The notes under the pieces: model-generated | Databases searched by the model: none | The model's input: the letters and a program-made list of their open reading frames with translations, nothing else | Told to the model about the DNA's origin: nothing | Assembly (NCBI GenBank): GCA_039030555.1 | Contig: JBCCDY010000009.1 | Span: 1-64,000, forward strand | Reading direction: 5' to 3' | DNA: 64,000 bases | From: JBCCDY01 sp039030555 | GTDB taxonomy: Bacteria > Bacteroidota > Bacteroidia > Cytophagales > Cyclobacteriaceae | Shown here: positions 9,100 to 16,392 of the stretch, piece after piece | Numbering within the stretch: the first letter of the stretch is position 1 | Layout: every line of letters begins with the position of its first letter | Program-made: the position numbers and the translations under genes

Positions 9100-9287
9100 T
9101 GTTGCATTTCGGATTTTTAGGAATAAAGCCTAAAGTCATGCCAGAATCGAAAATAAGTACTAAGTATATGATTAACAGATTTTTAGCAAAAAAAATAGAT
9201 GCTTTTTGATTCGAAAAAACACTAACTATTATCAAATAATATCCAATTTATTTGGAGTTTTTTTAACTATTATGAAGATATTTGTAA

Positions 9288-11441
9288 GTGACAAAAGCTA
9301 TGAGGAAACATCACCCGACCTATAAAAACCAAGAGGCTTGTAGTGCTGAACTACTACGAATTTCCGGTGCACTACTGAAAAGTAACAACCCTAAAGATCT
9401 GTTACGGGTGGTGTTTGAAACGATTCGACCCATTTTCCCTTTTGATGGGGCGGGCGTTTTTATTATTAATGAGCAAAATGATGAACATTATGAAATCCTC
9501 GATGATATTGATATAATGGGGGTGCAAGACCTTGCACAGACCTTGGTGATTCAGCATGACCTTCTGGGTAAGTTCAACCATAAGGGCAGCGCGGTAGACT
9601 TTTTATCAAGCGGCACTAACCCTCATTTATTTGATATTGAGAAAGACAAAGAAAATTGGCCGCACCCTCAATTTGAAGTAATGCTAGAAGCGGGGCTTAG
9701 GCAAATCATGGGTATTGGATTGCGTAGTGGCAGTGAGCTCTTAGGAATGCTTTGTTTTAATGCCAATAAAGTAGATTTTTATTCCGAAGAGGACTTCTCA
9801 TTTTTCAAGGCTATCTCTGAACAGGTGGCCCTTGTGGTTAAAAACCTATTGGATAATGGAGCAGTACTTGTAGAAAAAACAAAGGTAGAGAATCTGTTGA
9901 AAATCAGTACTGCAGCCTCCAACATCCAAAACAGACAGGAATTAATAAAGGTCATTTTCAAAGTGATCAAGCCGATTTTCCCTTTGGATGAAGCAGGGCT
10001 TTTTATCATTGATTTACAAAATAATGAACATTATGAAATCCTCGATGATATCGATATTCTAGGCAGTGATGGTATTGCTCAGAAAGTGGTTATTCAGCAT
10101 GATCTTTTGGGTAGGTTCAAACATAAAGGCAGTGCGGTAGACTTTTTATCAAGGGGCACTAATCCTCATTTATTTCATATTGAGAAAGACAAGGAAGAAT
10201 GGCCGCACCCTCAAATTGAGTTCATGCTCGAAGCAGGGCTTAAACAACTTATAGGTGTTGGCCTCCGTAGTGGTAATGAGCTTTTCGGTATGCTCTGCTT
10301 TAATTCCAGGGAAGAAGACTTTTATTCCGAAGAGGACTTCTCATTTTTTAAGGCTATCTCTGAACAGGTGGCGCTGGCAGTTAAAAATCTAACAGCCAGT
10401 GAGGAAATTCTTAGGTTAAATGAGGAACTTAGACAGGAGCGTGATTACCTTATTGAGCAAGTCAGGACTGATTATAATTTTCATGAAATTATTGGGAATA
10501 GTCCACTACTTAAAGAGGTATTTAAAAGTGTGGAAATGGTAGCTAATACCGATGCTACTGTGTTGGTGGAAGGAGAAACGGGTACGGGAAAAGAACTGAT
10601 TGCCAGGGCCATCCATGAACGCTCCTCCAGGAAAAGTAAGCCGCTCATAAAAGTGAATTGTGCCACACTACCTAGAGAATTAATAGAATCCGAGCTCTTT
10701 GGCCATGAAAAAGGAAGCTTTACCGGTGCCTTTGAACGGAGGGTCGGCAAGTTTGAGCTGGCTCACAATGGCTCTCTTTTTCTCGATGAAATTGGGGAGA
10801 TGCCTTTAGAACTGCAAGCAAAGCTATTACGTGCCATCCAGGAAAAAGAAATTGAACGCTTAGGGGGGAAGGAAGTGATTAAAGTGGATGTAAGAATCAT
10901 TGCAGCTACCAATAGAAGCCTAAAAGAAGAATCGGAGAAAGGAGACTTTAGATCTGACTTGTATTATCGTTTAAATGTTTTCCCCATCCGGATGCCTGCA
11001 CTTAAGGAACGAAAGGATGATATACCTATATTGGCTGCCTATTTTGCTCAGAAATACTGCACTAAGTTTAAAACTGATTTTAAAGGTATCAAAGAAAAAG
11101 CGATGCAGGAATTGTTGAAATATGACTGGCCAGGAAATATCCGTGAGCTTGAGAATTTGATAGAGCAAGCCTGTATTCTTAATCAAGGAAAACCCTTATC
11201 ATGGGCCAGGGAGTTGGTTCCCTCACAAACAAAAAAAAGAGCTGCCAGGCAAAAACAGGATACCAATGAGTTTGATATTAAAGCCATCAAAAAGGAACAG
11301 GAAGAGTTGGAACGAGAGCGATTGTTAAAAGTGTTAAAGCAAACCAACTGGCGGATTCGTGGTGAAAAAGGTGCCGCTAAAATATTGAATATGAAGGCGA
11401 CTACCTTAGAGTATAGAATGACAAAGTTAGGATTGAAGTAG
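9288..11441 (+). CDS. Sigma-54-dependent activator with two GAF domains
   Basis: A 717-residue enhancer-binding protein. Residues about 20-190 and 200-370 are two GAF sensory domains that align without gaps over 135 residues (53-187 against 234-368). Residues 370-395 form a short coiled linker. The AAA+ domain has Walker A GETGTGKE (429-436), the sigma-54-contact loop as GSFTGA (476-481, Ala-to-Ser relative to the usual GAFTGA), Walker B SLFLDEIGE (496-504) and the R-finger region after FRSDLYYRLNVFP. A Fis-type HTH closes the protein (GAAKILNMKATTLEYRMTKLG). No receiver domain is present, so it probably senses a small ligand directly. The start is GTG at 9288; ATG at 9300 is an alternative. 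Target promoters were not identified. Confidence 0.93.
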   Translation: MTKAMRKHHPTYKNQEACSAELLRISGALLKSNNPKDLLRVVFETIRPIFPFDGAGVFIINEQNDEHYEILDDIDIMGVQDLAQTLVIQHDLLGKFNHKGSAVDFLSSGTNPHLFDIEKDKENWPHPQFEVMLEAGLRQIMGIGLRSGSELLGMLCFNANKVDFYSEEDFSFFKAISEQVALVVKNLLDNGAVLVEKTKVENLLKISTAASNIQNRQELIKVIFKVIKPIFPLDEAGLFIIDLQNNEHYEILDDIDILGSDGIAQKVVIQHDLLGRFKHKGSAVDFLSRGTNPHLFHIEKDKEEWPHPQIEFMLEAGLKQLIGVGLRSGNELFGMLCFNSREEDFYSEEDFSFFKAISEQVALAVKNLTASEEILRLNEELRQERDYLIEQVRTDYNFHEIIGNSPLLKEVFKSVEMVANTDATVLVEGETGTGKELIARAIHERSSRKSKPLIKVNCATLPRELIESELFGHEKGSFTGAFERRVGKFELAHNGSLFLDEIGEMPLELQAKLLRAIQEKEIERLGGKEVIKVDVRIIAATNRSLKEESEKGDFRSDLYYRLNVFPIRMPALKERKDDIPILAAYFAQKYCTKFKTDFKGIKEKAMQELLKYDWPGNIRELENLIEQACILNQGKPLSWARELVPSQTKKRAARQKQDTNEFDIKAIKKEQEELERERLLKVLKQTNWRIRGEKGAAKILNMKATTLEYRMTKLGLK
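9444..10391 (+). repeat. Tandem GAF-domain duplication inside the activator gene
   Basis: Two in-phase copies, 9444-9848 and 9987-10391, each encode 135 residues with no indel between them (offset 543 bp). Many blocks are almost identical at the DNA level, for example around 9590-9660 against 10133-10203 and 9775-9830 against 10318-10373. Similarity of DNA as well as protein indicates a fairly recent duplication or ongoing gene conversion. Confidence 0.88.
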
Positions 11442-11445
11442 AAAG

Positions 11446-12594
11446 CTACGCAATCCGCATACCGTTAGACTTATTCCCTAAATCTGGTATTCTTTCTGCT
11501 GCTTCTTTTCTTCTTTGGTCAATCACCTTGGCATAAATCTGAGTGGTCTTTACATTCTTATGATTGAGCAGCTTGGAGACCGTATAGATATCGGTACCTA
11601 ATGAGAGCTGCAATGTGGCATAAGTGTGCCGGAAGCAATGAAAGGTGATCTTCTTGGTAATACCCGCATGCATGACCCATTCAGAGAGCTTGAGGTTTGT
11701 CCAGGCCGAATACTTTAAGCCCTGGAAGATTTTATCTTCTCTGTTTCGAGGATAGCCCAGAATATCAGCAGCTTGCTGCGAGATATTGAGTGTCTGTGGT
11801 CTATCCGTTTTTTCATGGATAAATCTGATGAAGTGCCCGTTGATTTCAGAGTATTGAAGTTCAGCCCACGTTAGGTTGACAATATCGCTCCATCTAAGCC
11901 CGGTGAGGGCAGAGAAGATCGCTGCAGTCTTGAGTTGAGGAAATTCACATTCAGTATTGTATAGAGCTTTTAGTTCTTCAAGAGTCAGGAACTCTCGCTC
12001 TGTTTCCTTTTGCTTGATTGCATCGATCTTGAGCATATAATTCTCTTTCAGATGGCCTTTCTTGAAAGCCTCCTCAATGGCCACTGAGAATTTACTAAAG
12101 TAAGATGCCTGGCTATTCTGAGAGAGCTTCTTGGATTTACTCTTAATGCTGGTAGTCGTCTTTAAGTATTCTTTGAAACCCTCACAGAATGCTTTGTCAA
12201 TATCACCAGTCGAGCACTGGCCGTTGGCAAAACGCTCCAGGTAATTGTAGGTGCTTAACCAGTTGCCATGGTTGCCGTCACTTTTCCATCTCTGGCCGGT
12301 AAGTTTTTTGAAGAATGATAAGAAGTCTATTTGCTTGGTGTCTTTGAAAATGAAATCAAATCGATTGGCCTGGATATCCAGCTGTCTGGAAGAGCGTATG
12401 CTCTCAGCTTGGATCTTGGTTTCCTTATTGTGATTCTTCTCCAGAACCCCCCGAGGCTTTTCGTGGAGGTAGAGCTTAAGGAATTCTCTTCGAGTAGACT
12501 TCTTGGTTTCCGGATCTACTAGAGGAGGGTAGAAGTCGAGGTATAGGCTGATCATGCCTTTGGAGATTTTCTTTTGACGGAGCGTTACTTTCAT
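11446..12594 (-). CDS. Tyrosine-type site-specific integrase
   Basis: A 382-residue integrase of the kind common in Bacteroidota mobile elements: an N-terminal arm-binding domain, a SAM-like core-binding domain (about 90-195) and a catalytic domain. The active-site residues are visible: Arg234 in ALTGLRWSD, His319-x-x-Arg322 in HCFRH, His345 in LLNHKNVKTT and the nucleophile Tyr354 in QIYAK. It starts inside the stop of the upstream HTH gene (4-bp ATGA overlap), so the two are translationally coupled. Its stop is only 4 bp from the stop of the convergent sigma-54 activator. Together with its position next to the 3' end of mnmE, this points to an integrated element. Confidence 0.93.
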   Translation of the reverse strand: MKVTLRQKKISKGMISLYLDFYPPLVDPETKKSTRREFLKLYLHEKPRGVLEKNHNKETKIQAESIRSSRQLDIQANRFDFIFKDTKQIDFLSFFKKLTGQRWKSDGNHGNWLSTYNYLERFANGQCSTGDIDKAFCEGFKEYLKTTTSIKSKSKKLSQNSQASYFSKFSVAIEEAFKKGHLKENYMLKIDAIKQKETEREFLTLEELKALYNTECEFPQLKTAAIFSALTGLRWSDIVNLTWAELQYSEINGHFIRFIHEKTDRPQTLNISQQAADILGYPRNREDKIFQGLKYSAWTNLKLSEWVMHAGITKKITFHCFRHTYATLQLSLGTDIYTVSKLLNHKNVKTTQIYAKVIDQRRKEAAERIPDLGNKSNGMRIA

Positions 12595-12950
12595 GATGCA
12601 GGATTAAAAAGTTGATCAATGGATTTTCTGGATATCACTTTCTTCTTGCCGATAGTAGCAAATGAAATGGCGCCATCTTTTCTCATCCGGTAAAGGGTGG
12701 TTCGGCTCACACCCAGTAGAGCAGCTGCTTCCTCTAAAGACAGAAAGTCTTTCTCCTGGATAGACAGAATGGGTTTGGCGATAATTGTTTGTGTCTCTTC
12801 ATCAGACTTCCCGATCTTCTCTTCCTTCTTGCGCTTCTTGTAGGCTCTCTTAGCACAATTATCACCGCAGTATTTGGTAACGGTGGTCTTCGCTGTGAAT
12901 TCAATTCCGCAATGCTGGCAAATCCTTTGTACCCTGATGTTAGAACTCAT
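12591..12950 (-). CDS. Excisionase-like HTH protein with N-terminal zinc-finger motif
   Basis: A 119-residue protein in two parts. Residues about 10-35 hold CQHCGIEF...YCGDNC, a C-x2-C...C-x3-C arrangement that could bind zinc. Residues about 70-115 hold LSLEEAAALLGVSRTTLYRMRKDG followed by KKKVISRKSIDQL, the winged-helix excisionase/MerR-like DNA-binding domain (HTH_17 type) used by recombination directionality factors. It overlaps the integrase start by 4 bp and its own upstream region carries several short inverted repeats. The likely role is controlling excision and/or repressing its own promoter; that is inferred from the pairing with the integrase. Confidence 0.85.
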   Translation of the reverse strand: MSSNIRVQRICQHCGIEFTAKTTVTKYCGDNCAKRAYKKRKKEEKIGKSDEETQTIIAKPILSIQEKDFLSLEEAAALLGVSRTTLYRMRKDGAISFATIGKKKVISRKSIDQLFNPAS

Positions 12951-12982
12951 AGTAATCTCTCACTTTCAATTTGAGGCTAGAA

Positions 12983-13081
12983 GTTTCAATATGATTCATT
13001 TTGTTTCAAAATGTTTCATTGTCTCTCCATTTTTGTACCTCATATAAAGATAAACAATTAGGTACAAATAAGGTACAAAAA
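12983..13081. promoter_or_regulatory. Repeat-rich region upstream of the xis-int pair (possible operator / arm-type sites)
   Basis: Two families of short repeats are visible. AGGTACAAA occurs directly at 13060-13068 and 13071-13079 and inverted as TTTTGTACCT at 13031-13040. GTTTCA occurs at 12983, 13003 and 13014, and ATTTTG-TTT-CAAAAT forms an interrupted palindrome at 12998-13012. Clustered direct and inverted copies between an attachment end and the excisionase gene are typical of arm-type integrase sites or excisionase operators; which of the two applies is not decidable here. Confidence 0.5.
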
Positions 13082-13195
13082 GCAGCAAAATATCGCTAAA
13101 AAAGGATAGTCAGAAACAACCTAAAAACATCACTAAATGCGAAATTAGGCTATATTTTAGGTTTATTTATGAGTGCTTATCGGTTGTTTGTGAGG

Positions 13196-14569
13196 TTATT
13201 TTCCAATACAAAACTTACTAAAGATATTCGCCAGCAAGTCATCATTGGTAATTTCGCCTGTGATTTCGCCAAGATGGTGAAGTGACTGGCGGATGTCCAG
13301 TGCTAAAAAGTCGTTCGTGATTTGATCATCTATCCCTTTTAGGACATCTTCCAGCGCCTGCCGGGTTTTGGTGAGGCTTTCGTAATGCCGGGCATTGGTT
13401 ACTATGGTATCGCCCGAACCAATCTTTTTAAAATCAACCGTTTCCAGTAGTTTCGACTTTAACCCATCCAGGTTTTGTTGGACTTCTGCGGAGATGAATT
13501 CAAATTCAGGGTGTTTTTGGAGTCTGTCCAGCAGTTCTTTCGGAGCTACATCGATCTTGTTCCCAATAGGGATAAAAGGAATACCCAGATTTTCCAGTCG
13601 GTTGATCTCAGTGAAGATCTCTGTTTCGGTCTCTACACTTAGGTCAAACAGAAAAAGAATGAGTGAAGCCTTTTTCATACGCTCATGCGTACGTTCTACT
13701 CCAATGGCTTCAATCTTGTCTTTTGTTTCCCGAATTCCAGCTGTATCAATAAATCGAAAGAAAATCCCTTCAATAATGATTTCATCTTCAATGACATCAC
13801 GCGTGGTACCGGGGATGTCAGAAACAATGGCCTTTTCTTCATTCAGTAAGGCATTCAGCAAAGTGGATTTTCCTGCATTTGGTTTTCCAGCGATCACAGT
13901 CGGTACGCCAGATTTGATCACATTACCAACTTCGAAGCTTTTGATCAGTTCTACAATGACACTTCTAATCTGGTTGACCAGATCTTTCAGCTCATCTCTG
14001 CTGGCAAACTCCACATCCTCTTCGGCAAAGTCGAGTTCCAGTTCAATCATGGAGGCGAAATGCACCAGCCGTTCCCTCAATTGCCTGATCTCTTCGGAGA
14101 ATCCTCCGCGCATCTGGTTCATGGCCGCTTTATGGGCAGCTTCCGTATCGGAGGCGATGAGGTCGGCGACAGCTTCAGCCTGAGCAAGGTCAAATCTCCC
14201 ATTCAGAAAAGCTCTTTGTGAGAACTCACCGGCTTTGGCCAGACGGGCGCCTTTATCAATCAGCAGTTCAATAATCCTTTTGATTACATAATTGGAACCA
14301 TGACAGGAAATTTCCAGTGCATCTTCCTTGGTGTAGGAGTGAGGGTTTTTGAAAACAGAAACCAGCACTTCATCAATGATTTCAGAATCATTTCGAATGG
14401 TGCCGAAATGAATGGTATGTGAATCCTGTTTGGAAAGATCCTTCGACCGGAATACGGAATTAACAATATCAAAAGACCGCTTCCCGGAAACTCTGATGAT
14501 CGCCACCGCACTTGTTCCGGCAGGTGTTGCCAGGGCAACGATGGTATCATCCGTAAAGTGCTGCTGCAT
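13196..14569 (-). CDS. mnmE: tRNA uridine-34 5-carboxymethylaminomethyl modification GTPase MnmE
   Basis: A full-length 457-residue MnmE (TrmE/ThdF). With MnmG it installs the cmnm5 group on U34 of certain tRNAs. The N-terminal tetrahydrofolate-binding domain begins with DDTIVALATPAGTSAVAIIRVSG. The inserted G domain has G1 GKPNAGKST (228-236), the DIPGTTRD switch, G3 DTAG and G4 NKID. The protein ends with the invariant C-I-G-K, whose Cys454 is needed for the modification. It follows the thioredoxin gene by 15 bp. The DNA encoding the last codons is the site where SGI1-type islands integrate in gammaproteobacteria, and here an int/xis module lies directly beyond it. Confidence 0.97.
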   Translation of the reverse strand: MQQHFTDDTIVALATPAGTSAVAIIRVSGKRSFDIVNSVFRSKDLSKQDSHTIHFGTIRNDSEIIDEVLVSVFKNPHSYTKEDALEISCHGSNYVIKRIIELLIDKGARLAKAGEFSQRAFLNGRFDLAQAEAVADLIASDTEAAHKAAMNQMRGGFSEEIRQLRERLVHFASMIELELDFAEEDVEFASRDELKDLVNQIRSVIVELIKSFEVGNVIKSGVPTVIAGKPNAGKSTLLNALLNEEKAIVSDIPGTTRDVIEDEIIIEGIFFRFIDTAGIRETKDKIEAIGVERTHERMKKASLILFLFDLSVETETEIFTEINRLENLGIPFIPIGNKIDVAPKELLDRLQKHPEFEFISAEVQQNLDGLKSKLLETVDFKKIGSGDTIVTNARHYESLTKTRQALEDVLKGIDDQITNDFLALDIRQSLHHLGEITGEITNDDLLANIFSKFCIGK

Positions 14570-14584
14570 GAACCTGCTTAAAGA

Positions 14585-15049
14585 TTAGGAATTGAATTTG
14601 GAAAGAATCTTTAGGAAAGGCTTACTTTTTTTATATCCCCTAACAACTTCTTTAATGATCAATTCATCATCCATTAATAAAAAAGTGGGTAGATCACGAA
14701 TGCCAAATTTAATAGCCAGTTCCTGTTTGGTCATTTCTTTTCCTTTGAAGTTGATGAGCTCCTCACTTTCTGTATCCAACTTTACGGCATAATAATTTTC
14801 ATTAACATACTCCACCACTTTCTTTTCCGAGAAGGTTGTTTTATCCATCACCTTACACCAGCCACACCAACTCGCATAAGAATCAATCAATACTTTCCTG
14901 GGCTCTGATTCCATTTTGGTCTGTAGCTCCTCAAGCGTGATCCACTCAATTTTAGCATCTGCTTTCTCCTCGATCGGTGCGAATGAAGTGCATAGTAATA
15001 GAATGGAAAGAGCTAAAAAGAGGGTGCTGTAATGGTTAAATACTTTCAT
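14585..15049 (-). CDS. Exported thioredoxin-fold protein
   Basis: Started at the ATG at 15049 this is a 154-residue protein; the frame runs further upstream but inside the permease gene and without a plausible leader. The start overlaps the permease stop by 14 bp. A hydrophobic leader (residues about 8-24) is followed by a thioredoxin-like domain with WCGWC (Cys62, Cys65) and the cis-Pro region LPTFLLM. This resembles the DUF255/thioredoxin_7-type periplasmic proteins, which act in reduction of exported thiols. Whether the LLLC near residue 20 is a lipid-attachment cysteine is unclear. Its place between a metal transporter and mnmE may be coincidental. Confidence 0.85.
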   Translation of the reverse strand: MKVFNHYSTLFLALSILLLCTSFAPIEEKADAKIEWITLEELQTKMESEPRKVLIDSYASWCGWCKVMDKTTFSEKKVVEYVNENYYAVKLDTESEELINFKGKEMTKQELAIKFGIRDLPTFLLMDDELIIKEVVRGYKKSKPFLKILSKFNS

Positions 15050-15920
15050 CGGCAGGGGTAATACGTTTTTGATTCCACAAAATTCCATTTTTTGGAGCAA
15101 AAAGAAAAGCGAGGAGGAATAGTATTCCTGCAACTGTCGCCATGGCACCCGCAATCGACCCATCCAGAAGTACGGCAAGGTGATATCCAAAGAAAGAAAT
15201 CAGGATTCCAACTAATCCTGATAGTGCCAGCATCACCTTGAAATTTTCGGTAAGAAGGTAGGCCGTGGTTCCCGGTGCTATAAGAAGAGCTACCACAAGT
15301 ATCGCCCCAACCGATTCGAAAGAGGCCACTGTCGTGAGTGAAACGGCTCCCATCAGCAGGTAATGCCATAAAGCTGTTGATATTCCTATGGCGCCGGCAA
15401 AGGCTGGGTCGAAAGTTGTAAGAAAGAGTTCTTTATAACCCAAAATGATGAACAGAATGATGACTATCAGTACAAAGGCTGAAATGTAGATCGCTCTGGG
15501 CCCGAGAATATCTCCTGAAGCCGTAATCCAAAGGTCTATAGGGACGTAGGCAATTTCTCCGTAGAGCACACAGTCCTGATCCAGATCAACCTGTCCTGCG
15601 AATGCAGAGATCATGATCACACCCAGCGCAAAGAGCCATGTGAAGGTGACACCTATGGAGGCATCGGTCTGGAGTTTTCCTTTTCTATGGAAGAATTCAA
15701 TGAGAAAAGTGGTTAGCAGTCCAACGAGTCCGGCACCGATGATCATAAACAGGGAATCACGTGAGCCGGAGATGAAAAAAGCGATTACAATTCCGGGAAG
15801 TACGGCATGGGAAATGGCATCGCCAACCATAGCCATCTTTCGGAGTATGAGAAAGCACCCCAGCAGTCCACAGGAAATGGCTACCATTGATCCAACCAAT
15901 ATGATTTGAAAAGCTTCCAT
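15036..15920 (-). CDS. Metal (Mn/Zn/Fe) ABC transporter permease, second subunit
   Basis: A 294-residue ABC-3 family permease (ZnuB/MntB/TroD type) with about eight to nine membrane segments and the conserved stretch GDAISHAVLPGIVIAF near residue 35, matched by GDAVAHAVLPGVCLAF in its neighbour. The in-frame TTG at 15926 would add two residues; the ATG at 15920 is chosen. It would form a heterodimer with the permease encoded at 16386-17678, fed by the TroA-like binding protein and energised by the ATPase at 17681. An IVP-type cassette separates it from the rest of the transporter, with one terminal repeat only 3 bp upstream of the ATG. Confidence 0.92.
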   Translation of the reverse strand: MEAFQIILVGSMVAISCGLLGCFLILRKMAMVGDAISHAVLPGIVIAFFISGSRDSLFMIIGAGLVGLLTTFLIEFFHRKGKLQTDASIGVTFTWLFALGVIMISAFAGQVDLDQDCVLYGEIAYVPIDLWITASGDILGPRAIYISAFVLIVIILFIILGYKELFLTTFDPAFAGAIGISTALWHYLLMGAVSLTTVASFESVGAILVVALLIAPGTTAYLLTENFKVMLALSGLVGILISFFGYHLAVLLDGSIAGAMATVAGILFLLAFLFAPKNGILWNQKRITPADESI

Positions 15921-15923
15921 ATT

Positions 15924-16392
15924 CAATTAGCAATGAAGAATTAACAATGGTCTGATACTCATCGTTTTTACTTTTAATACAATGGTATCACTCGTAATTT
16001 TTAATTCGTAATTCTTCATTGTTTGCTGGTTTCTGAGTTTTTGATAATGGTATAAAGGATTTTACAGAGCTCCTGACAGTCAGCATGCATCGAGTCAAAG
16101 AACTTAATACTTAAATTGTTGGTGTCTTTTAGTAGTCTTAACCAGTAAGAGGTTTCTCGTGCCTCCTTGTAAGCTATTGACATCTTCGCTCTAAAATCCT
16201 TTTTCGAAATTCCACCCTCTGCTTCTTCTACGTTCGCACCAATTGAAGTTCCACATCTCAATAACTGTTTTGAGAGCACGAACTCTTTCTTTTTTTCAGC
16301 TAAAAACTTGTATGCACTAACTATCCGAATAGCGAAAGCGTATGATTTATCCTGAATTATATTACTCATTATTCGATGTTCATTGTTAATTG
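15924..16392. repeat. IVP cassette 1: inverted-repeat-bounded unit carrying a four-helix-bundle gene
   Basis: Terminal inverted repeats CAATTAGCAATGAA (15924-15937) and TTCATTGTTAATTG (16379-16392) match at 13 of 14 positions. An additional perfect 13-bp pair, CAATGAAGAATTA (15931-15943) and TAATTCTTCATTG (16009-16021), brackets the 3' end of the internal gene. The right repeat contains the stop codon of the upstream permease gene and the left one ends just before the ATG of the next permease, so the unit sits exactly in an intergenic space. Confidence 0.6.
16016..16369 (-). CDS. Four-helix-bundle protein (23S rRNA IVP / S23 family)
   Basis: A 117-residue all-helical protein starting at the ATG at 16369 (an upstream ATG/alternative start at 16423 would run through the terminal repeat and is not preferred). 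Residues about 35-60, LLRCGTSIGANVEEAEGGISKKDFRAKM, and the KEARETSYWLRLL helix are the family signature of intervening-sequence proteins first found inside 23S rRNA genes and structurally related to Avd of diversity-generating retroelements. Their biochemical role is not settled; nucleic-acid binding is suggested. It interrupts an otherwise tight metal-transporter gene row and is only about as similar to the other IVP protein (18507-18863) as family members usually are. Confidence 0.88.
   Translation of the reverse strand: MSNIIQDKSYAFAIRIVSAYKFLAEKKKEFVLSKQLLRCGTSIGANVEEAEGGISKKDFRAKMSIAYKEARETSYWLRLLKDTNNLSIKFFDSMHADCQELCKILYTIIKNSETSKQ

Noticed and set aside
9100..9287. Repeated TCGAAAA words between the AraC and sigma-54 regulator genes as an operator
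   Set aside because: The two copies are short, differ in flanks and are not symmetric, so they are not reported as a site.
13395..14183. A 262-codon open frame on the plus strand inside mnmE
   Set aside because: It is antisense to a complete MnmE with all motifs. The translation is Ser/Thr-rich and low in complexity, typical of a shadow frame.
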